Below are positions 36,376 through 47,605 of a stretch of 64,000 nt of DNA, piece after piece (position 1 is the first letter of the stretch; every line of letters begins with the position of its first letter). The translations under genes and the position numbers were made by a program. This stretch comes from Gemmatimonadota bacterium (GTDB lineage: Bacteria; JAAXHH01), in assembly GCA_026705925.1 (NCBI GenBank), contig JAPOZT010000028.1:62001-126000 (forward strand), in the 5' to 3' direction. A model generated the notes under the pieces. That model made no database searches, was not told the DNA's origin, and saw only the letters and a program-made list of their open reading frames with translations.

Positions 36376-36518
36376 TGTCGTTGCCGCGGGAGGGGTATTC
36401 CGAGGTTTGGACCAGGGCGATGTATTCCCGCGTCGTCAGCCAGTCCCACGCCATCGCGTGGAATCCCGGCGGCTACCTGAACAACGCTATGTACCGTATT
36501 GCCGTTTACGTGGAGTAG
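36376..36518 (+). pseudogene. Diverged fragment of the sulfite oxidase 3' end
   Basis: This segment aligns with 35744-35886, the last 48 codons of the molybdoenzyme, with about a dozen or more base differences. It still encodes GYSEVWTRAMYSRVVSQSHA and then AWNPGGYLNNAMYRIAVYVE before a stop. It has no catalytic part and no plausible start of its own. The 132 bases from 36519 to the toxin gene hold the toxin-antitoxin promoter region and no other feature. Confidence 0.88.
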
Positions 36519-36606
36519 GAACCTCCCTACGCCACGATTTTATTTCCGATAGTGCGATATAGAATCCTACTTATCCGAAAGGGGTTGGTGAAACGCTAAG
36601 TAGTTA

Positions 36607-36636
36607 TTGACAACGTATCAAATTTGATACACGTTA
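36607..36636 (+). promoter_or_regulatory. Promoter with 16-bp perfect palindrome (toxin-antitoxin operator)
   Basis: TTGACA at 36607-36612 is followed directly by the perfect palindrome GTATCAAATTTGATAC (36615-36630), with a weak -10 candidate ACGTTA at 36631-36636. The palindrome lies between or over the promoter boxes and 21 bases before the toxin ATG, the expected place for autoregulation by an antitoxin with a helix-turn-helix. Confidence 0.75.
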
Positions 36637-36650
36637 GAAACGATGTCTGC

Positions 36651-36989
36651 ATGTTGCGTGTAGTTTTCTATAGGACTGAAAGTGGACGTGAACCGGTCCG
36701 GGATTGGTTGACAACTTTAACCAGAGAGGATAAGAAGGCTATAGGCGCAGATATCAAGACAGTTCAGTTTGGCTGGCCATTGGGTATGCCACTAGTACGC
36801 AGACTGTATCGTGGGGTTTGGGAAGTGAGGTCTGTACTTCAAGGACGCAAAGCGCGAGTGCTGTTCACAGTTCAAGGCAGCTCGATCGTTTTATTGCACG
36901 GGTTCATCAAGAAGGAACGTAAGACACCCTATCAGGACCTGCAACTCGCCAAAACGCGAGCGGCTCAGCTGGGAGATTTGCCAGAATGA
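36651..36989 (+). CDS. RelE/HigB-type toxin
   Basis: A 112-residue protein of the phage-derived Gp49/HigB-like RelE superfamily: LRVVFYRTESGREPVRDWL at the start, then PLVRRLYRGVWEVRS and LLHGFIKKERKTP, the standard core and C-terminal basic motif. Such toxins cleave mRNA on the ribosome. The internal ATG at 36651 was chosen because it starts exactly at the conserved first strand. The stop overlaps the antitoxin ATG (ATGA). Base composition is visibly lower in GC than the flanking genes, which supports acquisition. Confidence 0.88.
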   Translation: MLRVVFYRTESGREPVRDWLTTLTREDKKAIGADIKTVQFGWPLGMPLVRRLYRGVWEVRSVLQGRKARVLFTVQGSSIVLLHGFIKKERKTPYQDLQLAKTRAAQLGDLPE

Positions 36990-37273
36990 CTTCTGTTAAC
37001 ATACACGTCGGAAGCGACTTCGATGACTATCTGAAGGAAGAAGGACTGACTCAAGAGGTAGAACGAGTCGCGATAAAGCGAGTGGTTGCTTATCAGGTGG
37101 GGCAATACATGTTGAATCAGGGACTGACCAAGACGGAAATGGCCCGGCGAATGCACACGAGTCGTGCCTCACTGGATCGTCTACTGGATCCGGAAAACAG
37201 TTCGGTTACGTTGCAAACCCTCGAACGGGCGGCCCGTGCGCTGGGGAGACGCTTGCATATCGCGCTGGTTTGA
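36986..37273 (+). CDS. HigA-type XRE-family antitoxin
   Basis: A 95-residue protein with a C-terminal helix-turn-helix: LTKTEMARRMHTSRASLDRL (about residues 48-67), followed by TLQTLERAARALGRRLHIAL, typical of HigA antitoxins encoded after their toxin. It should neutralise the toxin and bind the upstream palindrome. It is translationally coupled by the 4-base overlap and ends 16 bases before the phyH stop. Confidence 0.88.
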   Translation: MTSVNIHVGSDFDDYLKEEGLTQEVERVAIKRVVAYQVGQYMLNQGLTKTEMARRMHTSRASLDRLLDPENSSVTLQTLERAARALGRRLHIALV

Positions 37274-37289
37274 CCCTGATCTCTACTGA

Positions 37290-38144
37290 CTAAACGTTAT
37301 CCACTGCCGGTCGAGGCAGATTCGCCCAGTGGTCCGTGGGATCGGATCCCTTGACGATCACGCCTTCCTTGTTCCAGTTGAGTTCGGCGCGGACGGAGGC
37401 GGCGCAGAACCTGAGCGTCAGGCCGCAACGGCGACGGTCCGATGTATTGAGCCCGGATCCATGCAGCAGCAGGTCGCTGTGCAGTGAGATCTCTCCCGCC
37501 TTGAGTTCGATGTCCACCTCGGTGCCGTACTCCCTGACTTCTTTCACCGTCTGGTTAAGCACGTTGTTCTCGGCTTCTTCGCTCATGTGATAGGTCAGGT
37601 GCCCGTAGTGGTGCGATCCGGCCACGAAACGCATGCAGGCGTTGCCCGTGTCCGCGTCGTCGATGGCCAGCCAGGCGGTGACCGTCTTTGAAGGCGAGAG
37701 GGGCCAGAAGCTGGCGTCCTGGTGCCAGTTGACGATCTTGCCGTCCCCCGGCAGCTTGCAGAAGAAGTGGGCGCCCCAGCCCACGACGTCGTCGCCAAGC
37801 AGGTCGCTGATGTAGGCGACGATGCGCGGATCGTTCATGATATCGTGCACCATGCCCGATTTCAGGTGGGCCGAAATGATGGAATAGTTGTGGTCGCCCC
37901 GCGCCATGACCTGCTCGATCATGCCGTCGAACTCATCCCGGATGGCGTCGATTTCTTCGTCCGAGTAAATCCTGAAGGGCTTCAGGTAGCCCTGTTCGTT
38001 GAAGATATCGATCTGTGCGCTCGTAAGCACGGCCGGATGGTCGTTGCGGACCGGGTGATACCGCAGGTCGCGGGACATGCGGATCAGGTCTTCCGGGGTC
38101 GGCATCTGCTTGAATCGGGTGTCCTGCAGGGTCGTCTGCGCCAT
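37290..38144 (-). CDS. Phytanoyl-CoA dioxygenase (PhyH) family protein
   Basis: A 284-residue 2OG/Fe(II) oxygenase with the iron triad His141 and Asp143 (NWHQDASFW) and His228 (DLLLHGSG). The 2OG arginine is expected in RRRCGLTLRF (about 237-246). It matches PhyH family length and domain order. These enzymes hydroxylate acyl-CoAs, osmolytes or natural products. It is a stand-alone oxygenase, unlike the HEAT fusion at 13227. A 37-base piece of its 3' end is duplicated at 36338. The unknown gene upstream on the same strand may be co-transcribed, 41 bases apart. Confidence 0.88.
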   Translation of the reverse strand: MAQTTLQDTRFKQMPTPEDLIRMSRDLRYHPVRNDHPAVLTSAQIDIFNEQGYLKPFRIYSDEEIDAIRDEFDGMIEQVMARGDHNYSIISAHLKSGMVHDIMNDPRIVAYISDLLGDDVVGWGAHFFCKLPGDGKIVNWHQDASFWPLSPSKTVTAWLAIDDADTGNACMRFVAGSHHYGHLTYHMSEEAENNVLNQTVKEVREYGTEVDIELKAGEISLHSDLLLHGSGLNTSDRRRCGLTLRFCAASVRAELNWNKEGVIVKGSDPTDHWANLPRPAVDNV

Positions 38145-38185
38145 GGGACCGCTCCTTGTGGTGGCCGTCGGCCGGGTTGAAGGCC

Positions 38186-39088
38186 TCAGCGCTCGTTTTT
38201 CGTCCTCAAAATGACGTTCTCGGTTTCCATTTCCCAGGTTTCATTGTAGACCAGGGGCCGCGGCCTGCGCGGCGGATAGTCCGGCGGGGGATTCTCCGGG
38301 TCATTCAGTTCCAAGCGGTCGCGACCCCGGGGCGCTTCATACCAGTGTTTCTCCCGCTCAGCCGCCTCGATTTCCCTGCGGAGGATGAACTCCGCGTGAT
38401 CGAAACCGGAGATCGCCGCGTCCGCCAGGAATACGCGATGCACCTCGCTGCCGTCCCAGGTTTCCAGGTCCGGCAACACCACGGGACCCGTACAGACCTG
38501 AAACTCGGCGTCTTCCTCGTTAATATTGATCAGATCCACGGGAAACTCAAGGGTTACCTTCAGGCTTCGGTCCGCCTGGCCTGCCTGGTCCGCCTGGTCC
38601 CGGTTATGGCGGATAGTTGAGGGGGGCCAGGTGATCCTGACGTTCATCAGGTCCCGGTCCAACGTGGCCTGGACTACCTCCCGGGCATTGGTCAGCGTAT
38701 CATCTGTATCGTACTGCCTGATGTCGATATCGTGGCCCTGGAACTGCTCCTCCAGCGGAGTTCCCCCGGATCCGGCGGGCTCGGTGCTCGGCCTCCTCGA
38801 AATGGGGATGCTCAGGCTCCGGCTGAAGGCCATGCGCCATTCATCGCTGGGTATCTGAAAAAGGTTTCGGCGGGCGATCGTGTACTCCGAGCGGCAGGGC
38901 GCCCCCAGGTACAGCTCTGTTTTGTGTCCGGTTTCCAGATCTTCCACGGTACAGGCCGCCTCCAGATGGAACCGCACCTGGTAGGCTTGTCCCGGTGTCC
39001 CGACGAACCCACCGGTGTACTTGTATACCGGATCGGGTTTCCAGGGCCGGGATTTCCAGTGGAAGGAGGAACGATGAAATGCGATCAT
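38186..39088 (-). CDS. Hypothetical protein
   Basis: A 300-residue protein that I do not recognise. The N-terminal half is beta-rich with FHLEAACTVEDLETGHKTEL and LYLGAPCRSEYTIARRNLF. The middle is acidic and the C-terminus is Pro/Arg-rich (PPDYPPRRPRP). No signal peptide or membrane helix is seen. The start at 39088 is tentative because no clear Shine-Dalgarno precedes it. The open frame continues upstream, but that part overlaps the aceE promoter and looks non-coding. It is transcribed toward phyH. Confidence 0.6.
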   Translation of the reverse strand: MIAFHRSSFHWKSRPWKPDPVYKYTGGFVGTPGQAYQVRFHLEAACTVEDLETGHKTELYLGAPCRSEYTIARRNLFQIPSDEWRMAFSRSLSIPISRRPSTEPAGSGGTPLEEQFQGHDIDIRQYDTDDTLTNAREVVQATLDRDLMNVRITWPPSTIRHNRDQADQAGQADRSLKVTLEFPVDLININEEDAEFQVCTGPVVLPDLETWDGSEVHRVFLADAAISGFDHAEFILRREIEAAEREKHWYEAPRGRDRLELNDPENPPPDYPPRRPRPLVYNETWEMETENVILRTKNER

Positions 39089-39170
39089 AATGAACCAAAA
39101 TGTCCGGTTAACCGGGGCGGAGCAATACAAATTTGACCACGTAACGGATGGTCCGCGACCTTGATTTCTG

Positions 39171-39199
39171 TTGCGAGCGGAGGGTGGGACTGCTACATT
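39171..39199 (+). promoter_or_regulatory. Sigma70-like promoter for aceE
   Basis: TTGCGA (39171-39176), a 17-base spacer and TACATT (39194-39199), leaving a leader of about 130 bases before the aceE ATG. The same -10 sequence is used upstream of ndk. Confidence 0.5.
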
Positions 39200-39333
39200 G
39201 AAAGAACGTTTCAATAGGCAAATGACGGCGCGCAACCGAGATAAACAACGAAGCGCAGACCCGGAGAAAACAACGCCCGGTTCCGGCACATAACGGGCGC
39301 GGCCCATCGTACACAACGGTCCACGGACTGGAA

Positions 39334-42015
<2,682 letters not shown>

Positions 42016-42019
42016 TCAG

Positions 42020-42045
42020 GTGTGACGGGGCGCCCGGCCGCGTCA
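42020..42045. terminator. Weak inverted repeat between convergent genes
   Basis: GTGACG and CGTCAC flank a GC-rich loop in the 46-base gap between aceE and the thioredoxin gene. The arms are only six bases and no T-run follows, so termination here is only a possibility. Confidence 0.3.
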
Positions 42046-42061
42046 CGCCGACCAGGCGGGA

Positions 42062-42877
42062 TCAGGCGTACAGTGCGTTGCTGAAAGCACGGCGGTATTG
42101 CCGCGTGGTGGGGTGATCCTCGCCGAGCATGCCGAAAATGGCGACACAGCTCCTCCTGGCCCCGTCGTCGTCATAGGACCGGTTCTTCTCCAGCACCTCG
42201 ATGAAGCGCTGCAGGGCAAGGTCGTATTCCTCCCGCCTCAGATGCTCGATCGCGTTGATATAGACGGGCCGGACCGGGGCGTCCTCGAGACGCTCGGGCG
42301 TGTCCAGGTGAAGGAAGAGTTCAGCGATGGTCCGCAGTACGACCGCCGAGTCGTGGTATTCCGTGCCTGGTTCGATGGTTCGTAAAAGATCCAGGCTGCG
42401 GCCGGGATCATCATCCAGCCAGGTGCGCGCCAGGCAGACCGCCGCCTGTTCGTTGTCCGGCTCCGCCGCCAGGACGTCCTCAAGCATCTTGCGGGACGCA
42501 TCCCGGTCGCCGGTTTCGAGCAGCCGAAGCGCTTCTTCCAGCTGCTTAGCGCGTGGACTGGGCAGGGCTTTCCTGAGCCACTGTTCGATCATGGGCTCCG
42601 GCAGCGCGCCGGTAAACTCGTCCCGGACTTCGCCGTCGACAAACATCTTCACGTTCGGAATCCCCTGTATCCCGTATTGCCGGGCGATGTCCGTGTGCGT
42701 TTCCGTGTTGACCTTCACGAGTTTCCACCGGTCCCGATGGCGTTCGGCGAGGGATTCGATTACGGGGCCGAGCATCTTGCAGGGCCCGCACCATTCCGCC
42801 CAGAAATCGACCAGCACGGGGACCGTGTGACTCTGTTCGACCACTTCTTTGTTGAAGTCCGAAACTTCGTAACTCAT
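42062..42877 (-). CDS. Thioredoxin-TPR protein (CnoX/YbbN-like)
   Basis: A 271-residue protein. Residues 1-107 are a thioredoxin domain with an active CGPC (Cys30, Cys33 in FWAEWCGPCKML) and the cis-proline in IQGIPNVKMF. The rest is a TPR-like helical region. This is the architecture of CnoX/YbbN, a holdase that protects proteins under oxidative stress and hands them to GroEL. In Escherichia coli the motif has lost one Cys, while here both are kept, so a redox activity is expected. It is monocistronic or co-transcribed with the kinase gene upstream, 106 bases away. Confidence 0.88.
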   Translation of the reverse strand: MSYEVSDFNKEVVEQSHTVPVLVDFWAEWCGPCKMLGPVIESLAERHRDRWKLVKVNTETHTDIARQYGIQGIPNVKMFVDGEVRDEFTGALPEPMIEQWLRKALPSPRAKQLEEALRLLETGDRDASRKMLEDVLAAEPDNEQAAVCLARTWLDDDPGRSLDLLRTIEPGTEYHDSAVVLRTIAELFLHLDTPERLEDAPVRPVYINAIEHLRREEYDLALQRFIEVLEKNRSYDDDGARRSCVAIFGMLGEDHPTTRQYRRAFSNALYA

Positions 42878-42983
42878 TGCCGTTCCTTACCGGTCTGCGG
42901 CGCGCGTAGTAGCGAGCCGCTGGTTGACACGTATGCTGACTGGGGTTATCTTTCTTTGCGGTTCATCCGGGTGAATCAGGCTT

Positions 42984-43679
42984 TCAATCGTCGTCGCCGA
43001 AGAGTCTGCGGTGGAAGTCGATCACGATGTCGGCCATGTTCTCCCACGACGTCAGGGACGTGTTGAAAACCGCGTGGTACAGCGTCGGATCCGTCCAGTC
43101 GCGATGGTAGTTGTGCTGCAGGTACAGCGACCGCTGCCGGTCCTTTTCCTTGATGAGTTCCGCGGCCCGGTCCCGCGCGAGGTTCATCTCGTCCATGATA
43201 ACGTCGACCCGGTATTCGAATGGCGCGACGAACAGGGTGCGGAAGACGTCCTTGCGGTCCGCAAGGATGCACTGGCACCCGCGCCCTACGATGATGACGC
43301 GCTGCCTGTCTGCCAGCGAACGGATGGTATCCTGGAGGATCTGGAGGTATTCGTCCCGGTCCAGGAAGGTGTTCTTCAGGGAGGTGGGATCCTTCGTCCC
43401 CTCGTCGTCGCCCGGCACGTAGGGCCAGATGAGGGGCGGGTATTCCGGGGAAAGGGAGTAGACGGTCGAAGGCGTGAACAGTTCGCCGAGAAAGCGTCGT
43501 ATGGGCGATTCGCCCACTTCGTCCAGCTGCTCGACGACATCCTCCGAAACGCCCGCGGCATGGGCGGTTTCGGCGATGAGTTCCTTGTCCACGCAATCAT
43601 AACCGAGGCGGTCGGCGACGATCCTCGCAACGTCCCTCCCACCGCTGCCGTATTCCCTGGCGACCGTAATGATGCTCAT
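42984..43679 (-). CDS. Cytidylate kinase-like family protein
   Basis: A 231-residue P-loop kinase-like protein. The N-terminus ITVAREYGSGGRDVARIVAD is the variant nucleotide-binding loop of the cytidylate kinase-like family (YGSGG rather than GxxGxGKS). RVIIVGRGCQCIL and FRTLFVAPFEYRVD are further family motifs. The role is uncertain; the family includes nucleotide kinases and regulatory proteins. The ATG at 43679 was chosen because the loop must be near the N-terminus. It is divergent from the purine nucleoside phosphorylase gene. Confidence 0.8.
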   Translation of the reverse strand: MSIITVAREYGSGGRDVARIVADRLGYDCVDKELIAETAHAAGVSEDVVEQLDEVGESPIRRFLGELFTPSTVYSLSPEYPPLIWPYVPGDDEGTKDPTSLKNTFLDRDEYLQILQDTIRSLADRQRVIIVGRGCQCILADRKDVFRTLFVAPFEYRVDVIMDEMNLARDRAAELIKEKDRQRSLYLQHNYHRDWTDPTLYHAVFNTSLTSWENMADIVIDFHRRLFGDDD

Positions 43680-43743
43680 GATGGACTCCTTGTTGCATTC
43701 AGCCGTCGAAGGAGACGAGGTAACCGTTTGAAAGTGCCGCGCC

Positions 43744-44556
43744 ATGCCCCGTCATGATCCGTTGGACGCGACTGCGGACTTCCTGGGTTCGAAGGGGTTC
43801 GCGGCCGCCCGCTTCGGCATGATCCTGGGTACCGGATTCGGGTCGTGCGTCCGGGCGGTCGAAAAGAAATCCGTTGTTCCCTACGGTTCCATCCCCCATT
43901 TTCCAGTATCGACCGTTAAAGGCCACGAAGGCAACCTGGTCTTCGGCGCCCTGGGCGAAGCATCCGTGATTTTGATGCAGGGACGGATCCACCTGTACGA
44001 GGGTTACGACGCGCGGCAGATCGCTTATCCTCTCGAGGTAATGCGCCGGTTCGGCGTCGAGATTCTGCTCGTGACCAATGCCGCCGGCGGACTGAATCCC
44101 CGGTACGAGGTGGGAGACCTCATGGCCGTACGGCAACATATCCATCCCATCGGCGTTAAACAGATGGGAGACTTGACGTCGGATACGGACGGCGAACCCT
44201 GTTACAGTGCGTCTTTGAGGGATTCGCTTCTACAGATCAGTATACAAAGAAACCAGCACGTCCAACAGGGAATTCTGGCTTGGATGCCCGGACCTTCCTT
44301 CGAGACCCGCGCCGAAATCGCCCTGCTGAAATCACTGGGCGCGGACGCGGTGACCATGTCGACCGTCCCTGAAGCACTGGCGGCCCGGCGACTCGGCATG
44401 AGGACCGTGGCCGTATCGTGCATATCCAATGTGTGGAAGGGTCAAGCAGGTGAAACCGTCGACGCGGACGACGTGGTGACGACGGTCGAATCGGCGGCAG
44501 AGCGATGCTCCGAACTGTTCCGTGGCTTTTTACTCCGGATGGCAACCCGCGTTTAG
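43744..44556 (+). CDS. punA: Purine-nucleoside phosphorylase
   Basis: A 270-residue trimeric-type PNP. Motifs in order are MILGTGFGS, STVKGHEGNLVFG, LMQGRIHLYEGY, LVTNAAGGLNPRYEVGDLM, PGPSFETRAEI and MSTVPEALAARRLGM. Together they bind phosphate, ribose and the purine base. It splits guanosine or inosine to base and ribose-1-phosphate for salvage. The accD gene follows after 36 bases on the same strand. Confidence 0.92.
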   Translation: MPRHDPLDATADFLGSKGFAAARFGMILGTGFGSCVRAVEKKSVVPYGSIPHFPVSTVKGHEGNLVFGALGEASVILMQGRIHLYEGYDARQIAYPLEVMRRFGVEILLVTNAAGGLNPRYEVGDLMAVRQHIHPIGVKQMGDLTSDTDGEPCYSASLRDSLLQISIQRNQHVQQGILAWMPGPSFETRAEIALLKSLGADAVTMSTVPEALAARRLGMRTVAVSCISNVWKGQAGETVDADDVVTTVESAAERCSELFRGFLLRMATRV

Positions 44557-44592
44557 GTTGGTTTTGGTACCACAGCGTTAAGCGAGCGAACT

Positions 44593-45468
44593 ATGGCCTG
44601 GTTTGAGAGACGACAGCGGGGACTGAGCCCGCAGAAGCGCAAGGAAATCCCGAAGGGGTTGTGGGTCAAGTGCGACAAGTGCGACGCCATGCTGTACAAG
44701 GCGGAGCTCGAACGGGACTTCAACGTTTGCGCCCATTGCGGGTACCATTTCAAGATCGGCCACCAGGGGTACATCTCCCTGATCATGGACCCGGACTCCT
44801 TCGCGGAGACGGACACGGATCTGCGCACCGTCGACCCGCTCGAGTTCAAGGAGAAGGAAAACTACCCGGACTACATGAAGCGGTATCAGAAGCGGACCGG
44901 CATGATGGAGGCCGTGGTATCGGGCACGGGACGCATCGAGGGAAGGCTCGTTTCCCTGTCCATCCACGACGGGGCCTTCCTGGCCGGGAGCATGGGATCC
45001 GTAGTCGGCGAGAAGGTAACACGGTCCATCCGGCGGTCGCTCGACCTGGAGATCCCGCTGCTCGTGGTCGCCACGTCGGGCGGCGCGCGCATGCAGGAAG
45101 GCATCCTCTCCCTCATGCAGATGGCGAAGACTTCCCTCTGGCTGAACCGCCTGTCGGAGAAGAAGATCCCCTTTGTCGTCGTGATCACGAACCCGACCAT
45201 GGCCGGCGTGATGGCGAGTTATGCTTCGCTGGGAGACTTCACCCTGGCCGAGCCGGGCGCCATGATGGGCTTCGCGGGCGGAAGGGTGATCGAACAGACG
45301 ATAGGATCGAGCCTGCCGGAGGGGTTCCAGACCGCGGAGTTCTTTCTGACCAAGGGTTTCGTCGACCAGGTCGTGCCCAGGACCGGGTTACGGGAGACCC
45401 TTTCCACGATCCTGAGCTATTTCCCCGACCGGGAAAAGAAGGAAGAGCTGGCGCCGGAAGCGCCGTGA
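44593..45468 (+). CDS. accD: Acetyl-CoA carboxylase carboxyltransferase subunit beta
   Basis: A 291-residue AccD with the N-terminal four-Cys zinc finger: CDKC (about residue 24) and CAHC (about 43). The crotonase-like core includes SGGARMQEGILSLMQMAKT and the characteristic EPGAMMGFAGGRVIEQT. It forms the carboxyltransferase with AccA and makes malonyl-CoA for fatty acid synthesis. AccA is not in the window. It converges with purF. Confidence 0.95.
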   Translation: MAWFERRQRGLSPQKRKEIPKGLWVKCDKCDAMLYKAELERDFNVCAHCGYHFKIGHQGYISLIMDPDSFAETDTDLRTVDPLEFKEKENYPDYMKRYQKRTGMMEAVVSGTGRIEGRLVSLSIHDGAFLAGSMGSVVGEKVTRSIRRSLDLEIPLLVVATSGGARMQEGILSLMQMAKTSLWLNRLSEKKIPFVVVITNPTMAGVMASYASLGDFTLAEPGAMMGFAGGRVIEQTIGSSLPEGFQTAEFFLTKGFVDQVVPRTGLRETLSTILSYFPDREKKEELAPEAP

Positions 45469-45473
45469 TGCGC

Positions 45474-45503
45474 AGGCGGTCCTGAAGGGGTAGCGGACCG
45501 CGC
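45474..45503. terminator. Hairpin between convergent accD and purF
   Basis: GCGGTCC (45476-45482) pairs with GGACCGC (45495-45501) around a 12-base loop. A short CCTTT follows on the plus strand. It may act as a shared terminator for the two converging genes. Confidence 0.5.
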
Positions 45504-45506
45504 CTT

Positions 45507-46916
45507 TCACGATTCCAGCATGAGCTTGTTGAGCGAATCTTCCGGAATGACCGGGTAGTCCCCGCTGAAGCAGGCCGTGCAGTAGCCCACCCCGGGCTTT
45601 CCGTACTCCTTGCCCGTCTTCACCATGCCTTCGATGGACAGGTAGCCCAGGCTGTCCGCCCCGAGATATTGGCGGATCTCCTCCACCCGGGTCTGCGAGG
45701 CGATGAGCTCGCCCCGGCTCTGCATGTCGATCCCATAGTAGCAGGGATGGCGGATGGGGGGACTGCTGATCCGCACGTGCACCTCGGATGCGCCCGCGCC
45801 GCGGATCAGCCTGACCAGCTGATTGAGGGTGGTACCCCGCACGATGGAATCGTCCACGAGGACGACGCGCCGGTTCCGCAGCACGCCCTGGACCGGGTTG
45901 TACTTCAATCTCACGGTAAATTCGCGCATCGACTGGTCCGGGTCGATGAATGACCGCCCCACGTAGTGGTTCCGGATCAGGCCGATCTCGAACCGGATTC
46001 CCGACTGCTCCGAATAGCCCAGCGCCGCGGTCGTGGCCGAATCCGGCACGGCGATGACGATGTCGGCGTCCACCGGGTGTTCCTCCGCCAGTTGGCGGCC
46101 GAAGCGCCGGCGGAACTTGTCGCTGTTTTCTCCGAATACCTTGCTGTCCGGCCGGGCGAAGTAGATGTACTCGAAGATGCAGGCGGCCGGTTCAGCCTCT
46201 TCGAAGGGGAAGAAGGACCGGATGCCCTCTTCGTCGATGACGACCATCTCGCCGGGTTTCACTTCACGGACGTATTCTGCTTTCATGATGTCGAAGGCGC
46301 AGGTTTCCGATGCGAGCACGTGCGCATCACCCAGGCGTCCCAGGCACAGGGGCCGGAATCCGCGGGGATCCCGGACGCCGATCAGCTGCGAATCGGACAG
46401 GAACACGATGGAATAGGCGCCTTCGACCTGACGCAGGGCGTCCGCGATCATGCCGGGCAGGTCGGATTCGTTCGATCGCGCGATGAGGTGAAGAACGATC
46501 TCGCTGTCGGACGAGGTGCGGAAGATCGAACCGGTCTCTTCCATCGACAGGTGCAGCGCGCCCGTGTTGGTGAAATTGCCGTTGTGGGCGGTGGCCAACT
46601 GTCCGCGCTTGAAGTTGACCATGAAGGGCTGCGCGTTGTCGACGTTGGACGTGCCGGTGGTGGAATACCGGTTGTGGCCGATGGCCATGTGGCCTTCGAG
46701 ATCGTTCACCCGCTCGCCATGGTCGTAGGCTTCGCTGACCAGGCCCATGGCCCGGTGGGATGCGATGTGATGGCCGTCGGAGACCGCCATGCCGGAGCTT
46801 TCCTGGCCGCGGTGCTGGAGGGCATACAATCCCAGAAAGGTCAGCCGGGCGGCTGCGGGGTCGCCATAAACGCCGAAGACACCGCACTCCTCGCGAATTT
46901 CATCGTCTTCCCACAT
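45507..46916 (-). CDS. purF: Amidophosphoribosyltransferase
   Basis: A 469-residue PurF. A 10-residue propeptide precedes Cys11 (REECGVFGVYG), which becomes the N-terminal nucleophile for glutamine hydrolysis. The PRPP motif VVLVDDSIVRGTT is near residue 350. Cysteines in RHPCYYGID and GYCTACFSGDY fit the [4Fe-4S]-containing, Bacillus-type enzyme. It catalyses the first step of purine synthesis. It is divergent from ndk. Confidence 0.95.
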   Translation of the reverse strand: MWEDDEIREECGVFGVYGDPAAARLTFLGLYALQHRGQESSGMAVSDGHHIASHRAMGLVSEAYDHGERVNDLEGHMAIGHNRYSTTGTSNVDNAQPFMVNFKRGQLATAHNGNFTNTGALHLSMEETGSIFRTSSDSEIVLHLIARSNESDLPGMIADALRQVEGAYSIVFLSDSQLIGVRDPRGFRPLCLGRLGDAHVLASETCAFDIMKAEYVREVKPGEMVVIDEEGIRSFFPFEEAEPAACIFEYIYFARPDSKVFGENSDKFRRRFGRQLAEEHPVDADIVIAVPDSATTAALGYSEQSGIRFEIGLIRNHYVGRSFIDPDQSMREFTVRLKYNPVQGVLRNRRVVLVDDSIVRGTTLNQLVRLIRGAGASEVHVRISSPPIRHPCYYGIDMQSRGELIASQTRVEEIRQYLGADSLGYLSIEGMVKTGKEYGKPGVGYCTACFSGDYPVIPEDSLNKLMLES

Positions 46917-47029
46917 GGCCTTGCCCCGATTGTATGTTGATGAAGCCCACCGACATTATATGCGCCGAAGCTGGAAATGTCCACCGCATTTTTACGCGAT
47001 CTGAGCGAATTGCCAGGGGGGCATTTCCG

Positions 47030-47058
47030 TTGACACTCCGGGTGCCGCCGCCTACATT
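47030..47058 (+). promoter_or_regulatory. Strong sigma70-type promoter for ndk
   Basis: A perfect TTGACA (47030-47035), a 17-base spacer and TACATT (47053-47058), about 65 bases before the GTG start of ndk. It is one of the best promoters in the window. Confidence 0.75.
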
Positions 47059-47123
47059 GCACGAGGCTTAGCACGAGGTTTTAATTCGTTGCCCCGACCC
47101 ACATTTTAAAGGAGAATCAGTCC

Positions 47124-47585
47124 GTGGAACGAACGCTTGTTCTCATCAAGCCGGATGCCGTGCAGCGCGGAATGATCGGCCTCATCGCCGGTCGCTTCGA
47201 AAGCAAGGGGCTCAAGGTCGCCGGTCTCAAGATGATGCAGCTGACCGACGGGATCCTGGACGAACACTACGCGCACCTGTCCGACAAGCCCTTCTTCCCC
47301 CGAATCAAGTCCTTCATGCAGGAAACGCCGGTAGTGGCGCTGTGCCTGGAAGGCGTCGACGCCGTGGACGTCGTGCGGGGCCTGTGCGGCGTGACGAACG
47401 CCAGGCAGGCCGCCCCGGGCACTATACGCGGCGATCTCGGCATGAGCGTGCAGTGCAACCTGGTGCACGCTTCCGACTCACTGGAAACGGCACGGGACGA
47501 AGTGCCCCGCTTCTTCTCCGGGGATGAACTGTTTACCTACGCCAAGGCGGAAGACGCCGTCGTCTACGCCAGCGACGAACGTTAA
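47124..47585 (+). CDS. ndk: Nucleoside diphosphate kinase
   Basis: A 153-residue NDK. The phospho-acceptor is His115 in CNLVHASDS (usually NxxHGSDS, here with Ala). KPDAVQRGMIG, SDKPFFP and ARQAAPGTIRGDLG are all typical. It exchanges gamma-phosphates between nucleotides. The start is GTG at 47124, with AAAGGAGAA upstream. The recD2 gene follows after 20 bases, a probable operon. Confidence 0.95.
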   Translation: MERTLVLIKPDAVQRGMIGLIAGRFESKGLKVAGLKMMQLTDGILDEHYAHLSDKPFFPRIKSFMQETPVVALCLEGVDAVDVVRGLCGVTNARQAAPGTIRGDLGMSVQCNLVHASDSLETARDEVPRFFSGDELFTYAKAEDAVVYASDER

Positions 47586-47605
47586 GCGCCTTACTCCGGT
47601 CAGGC

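Noticed and set aside
36315..36518. Independent small gene ending in the sulfite oxidase-like sequence
   Set aside because: The frame spans the joint between two copied fragments, has no ribosome-binding site, and is explained by duplication.
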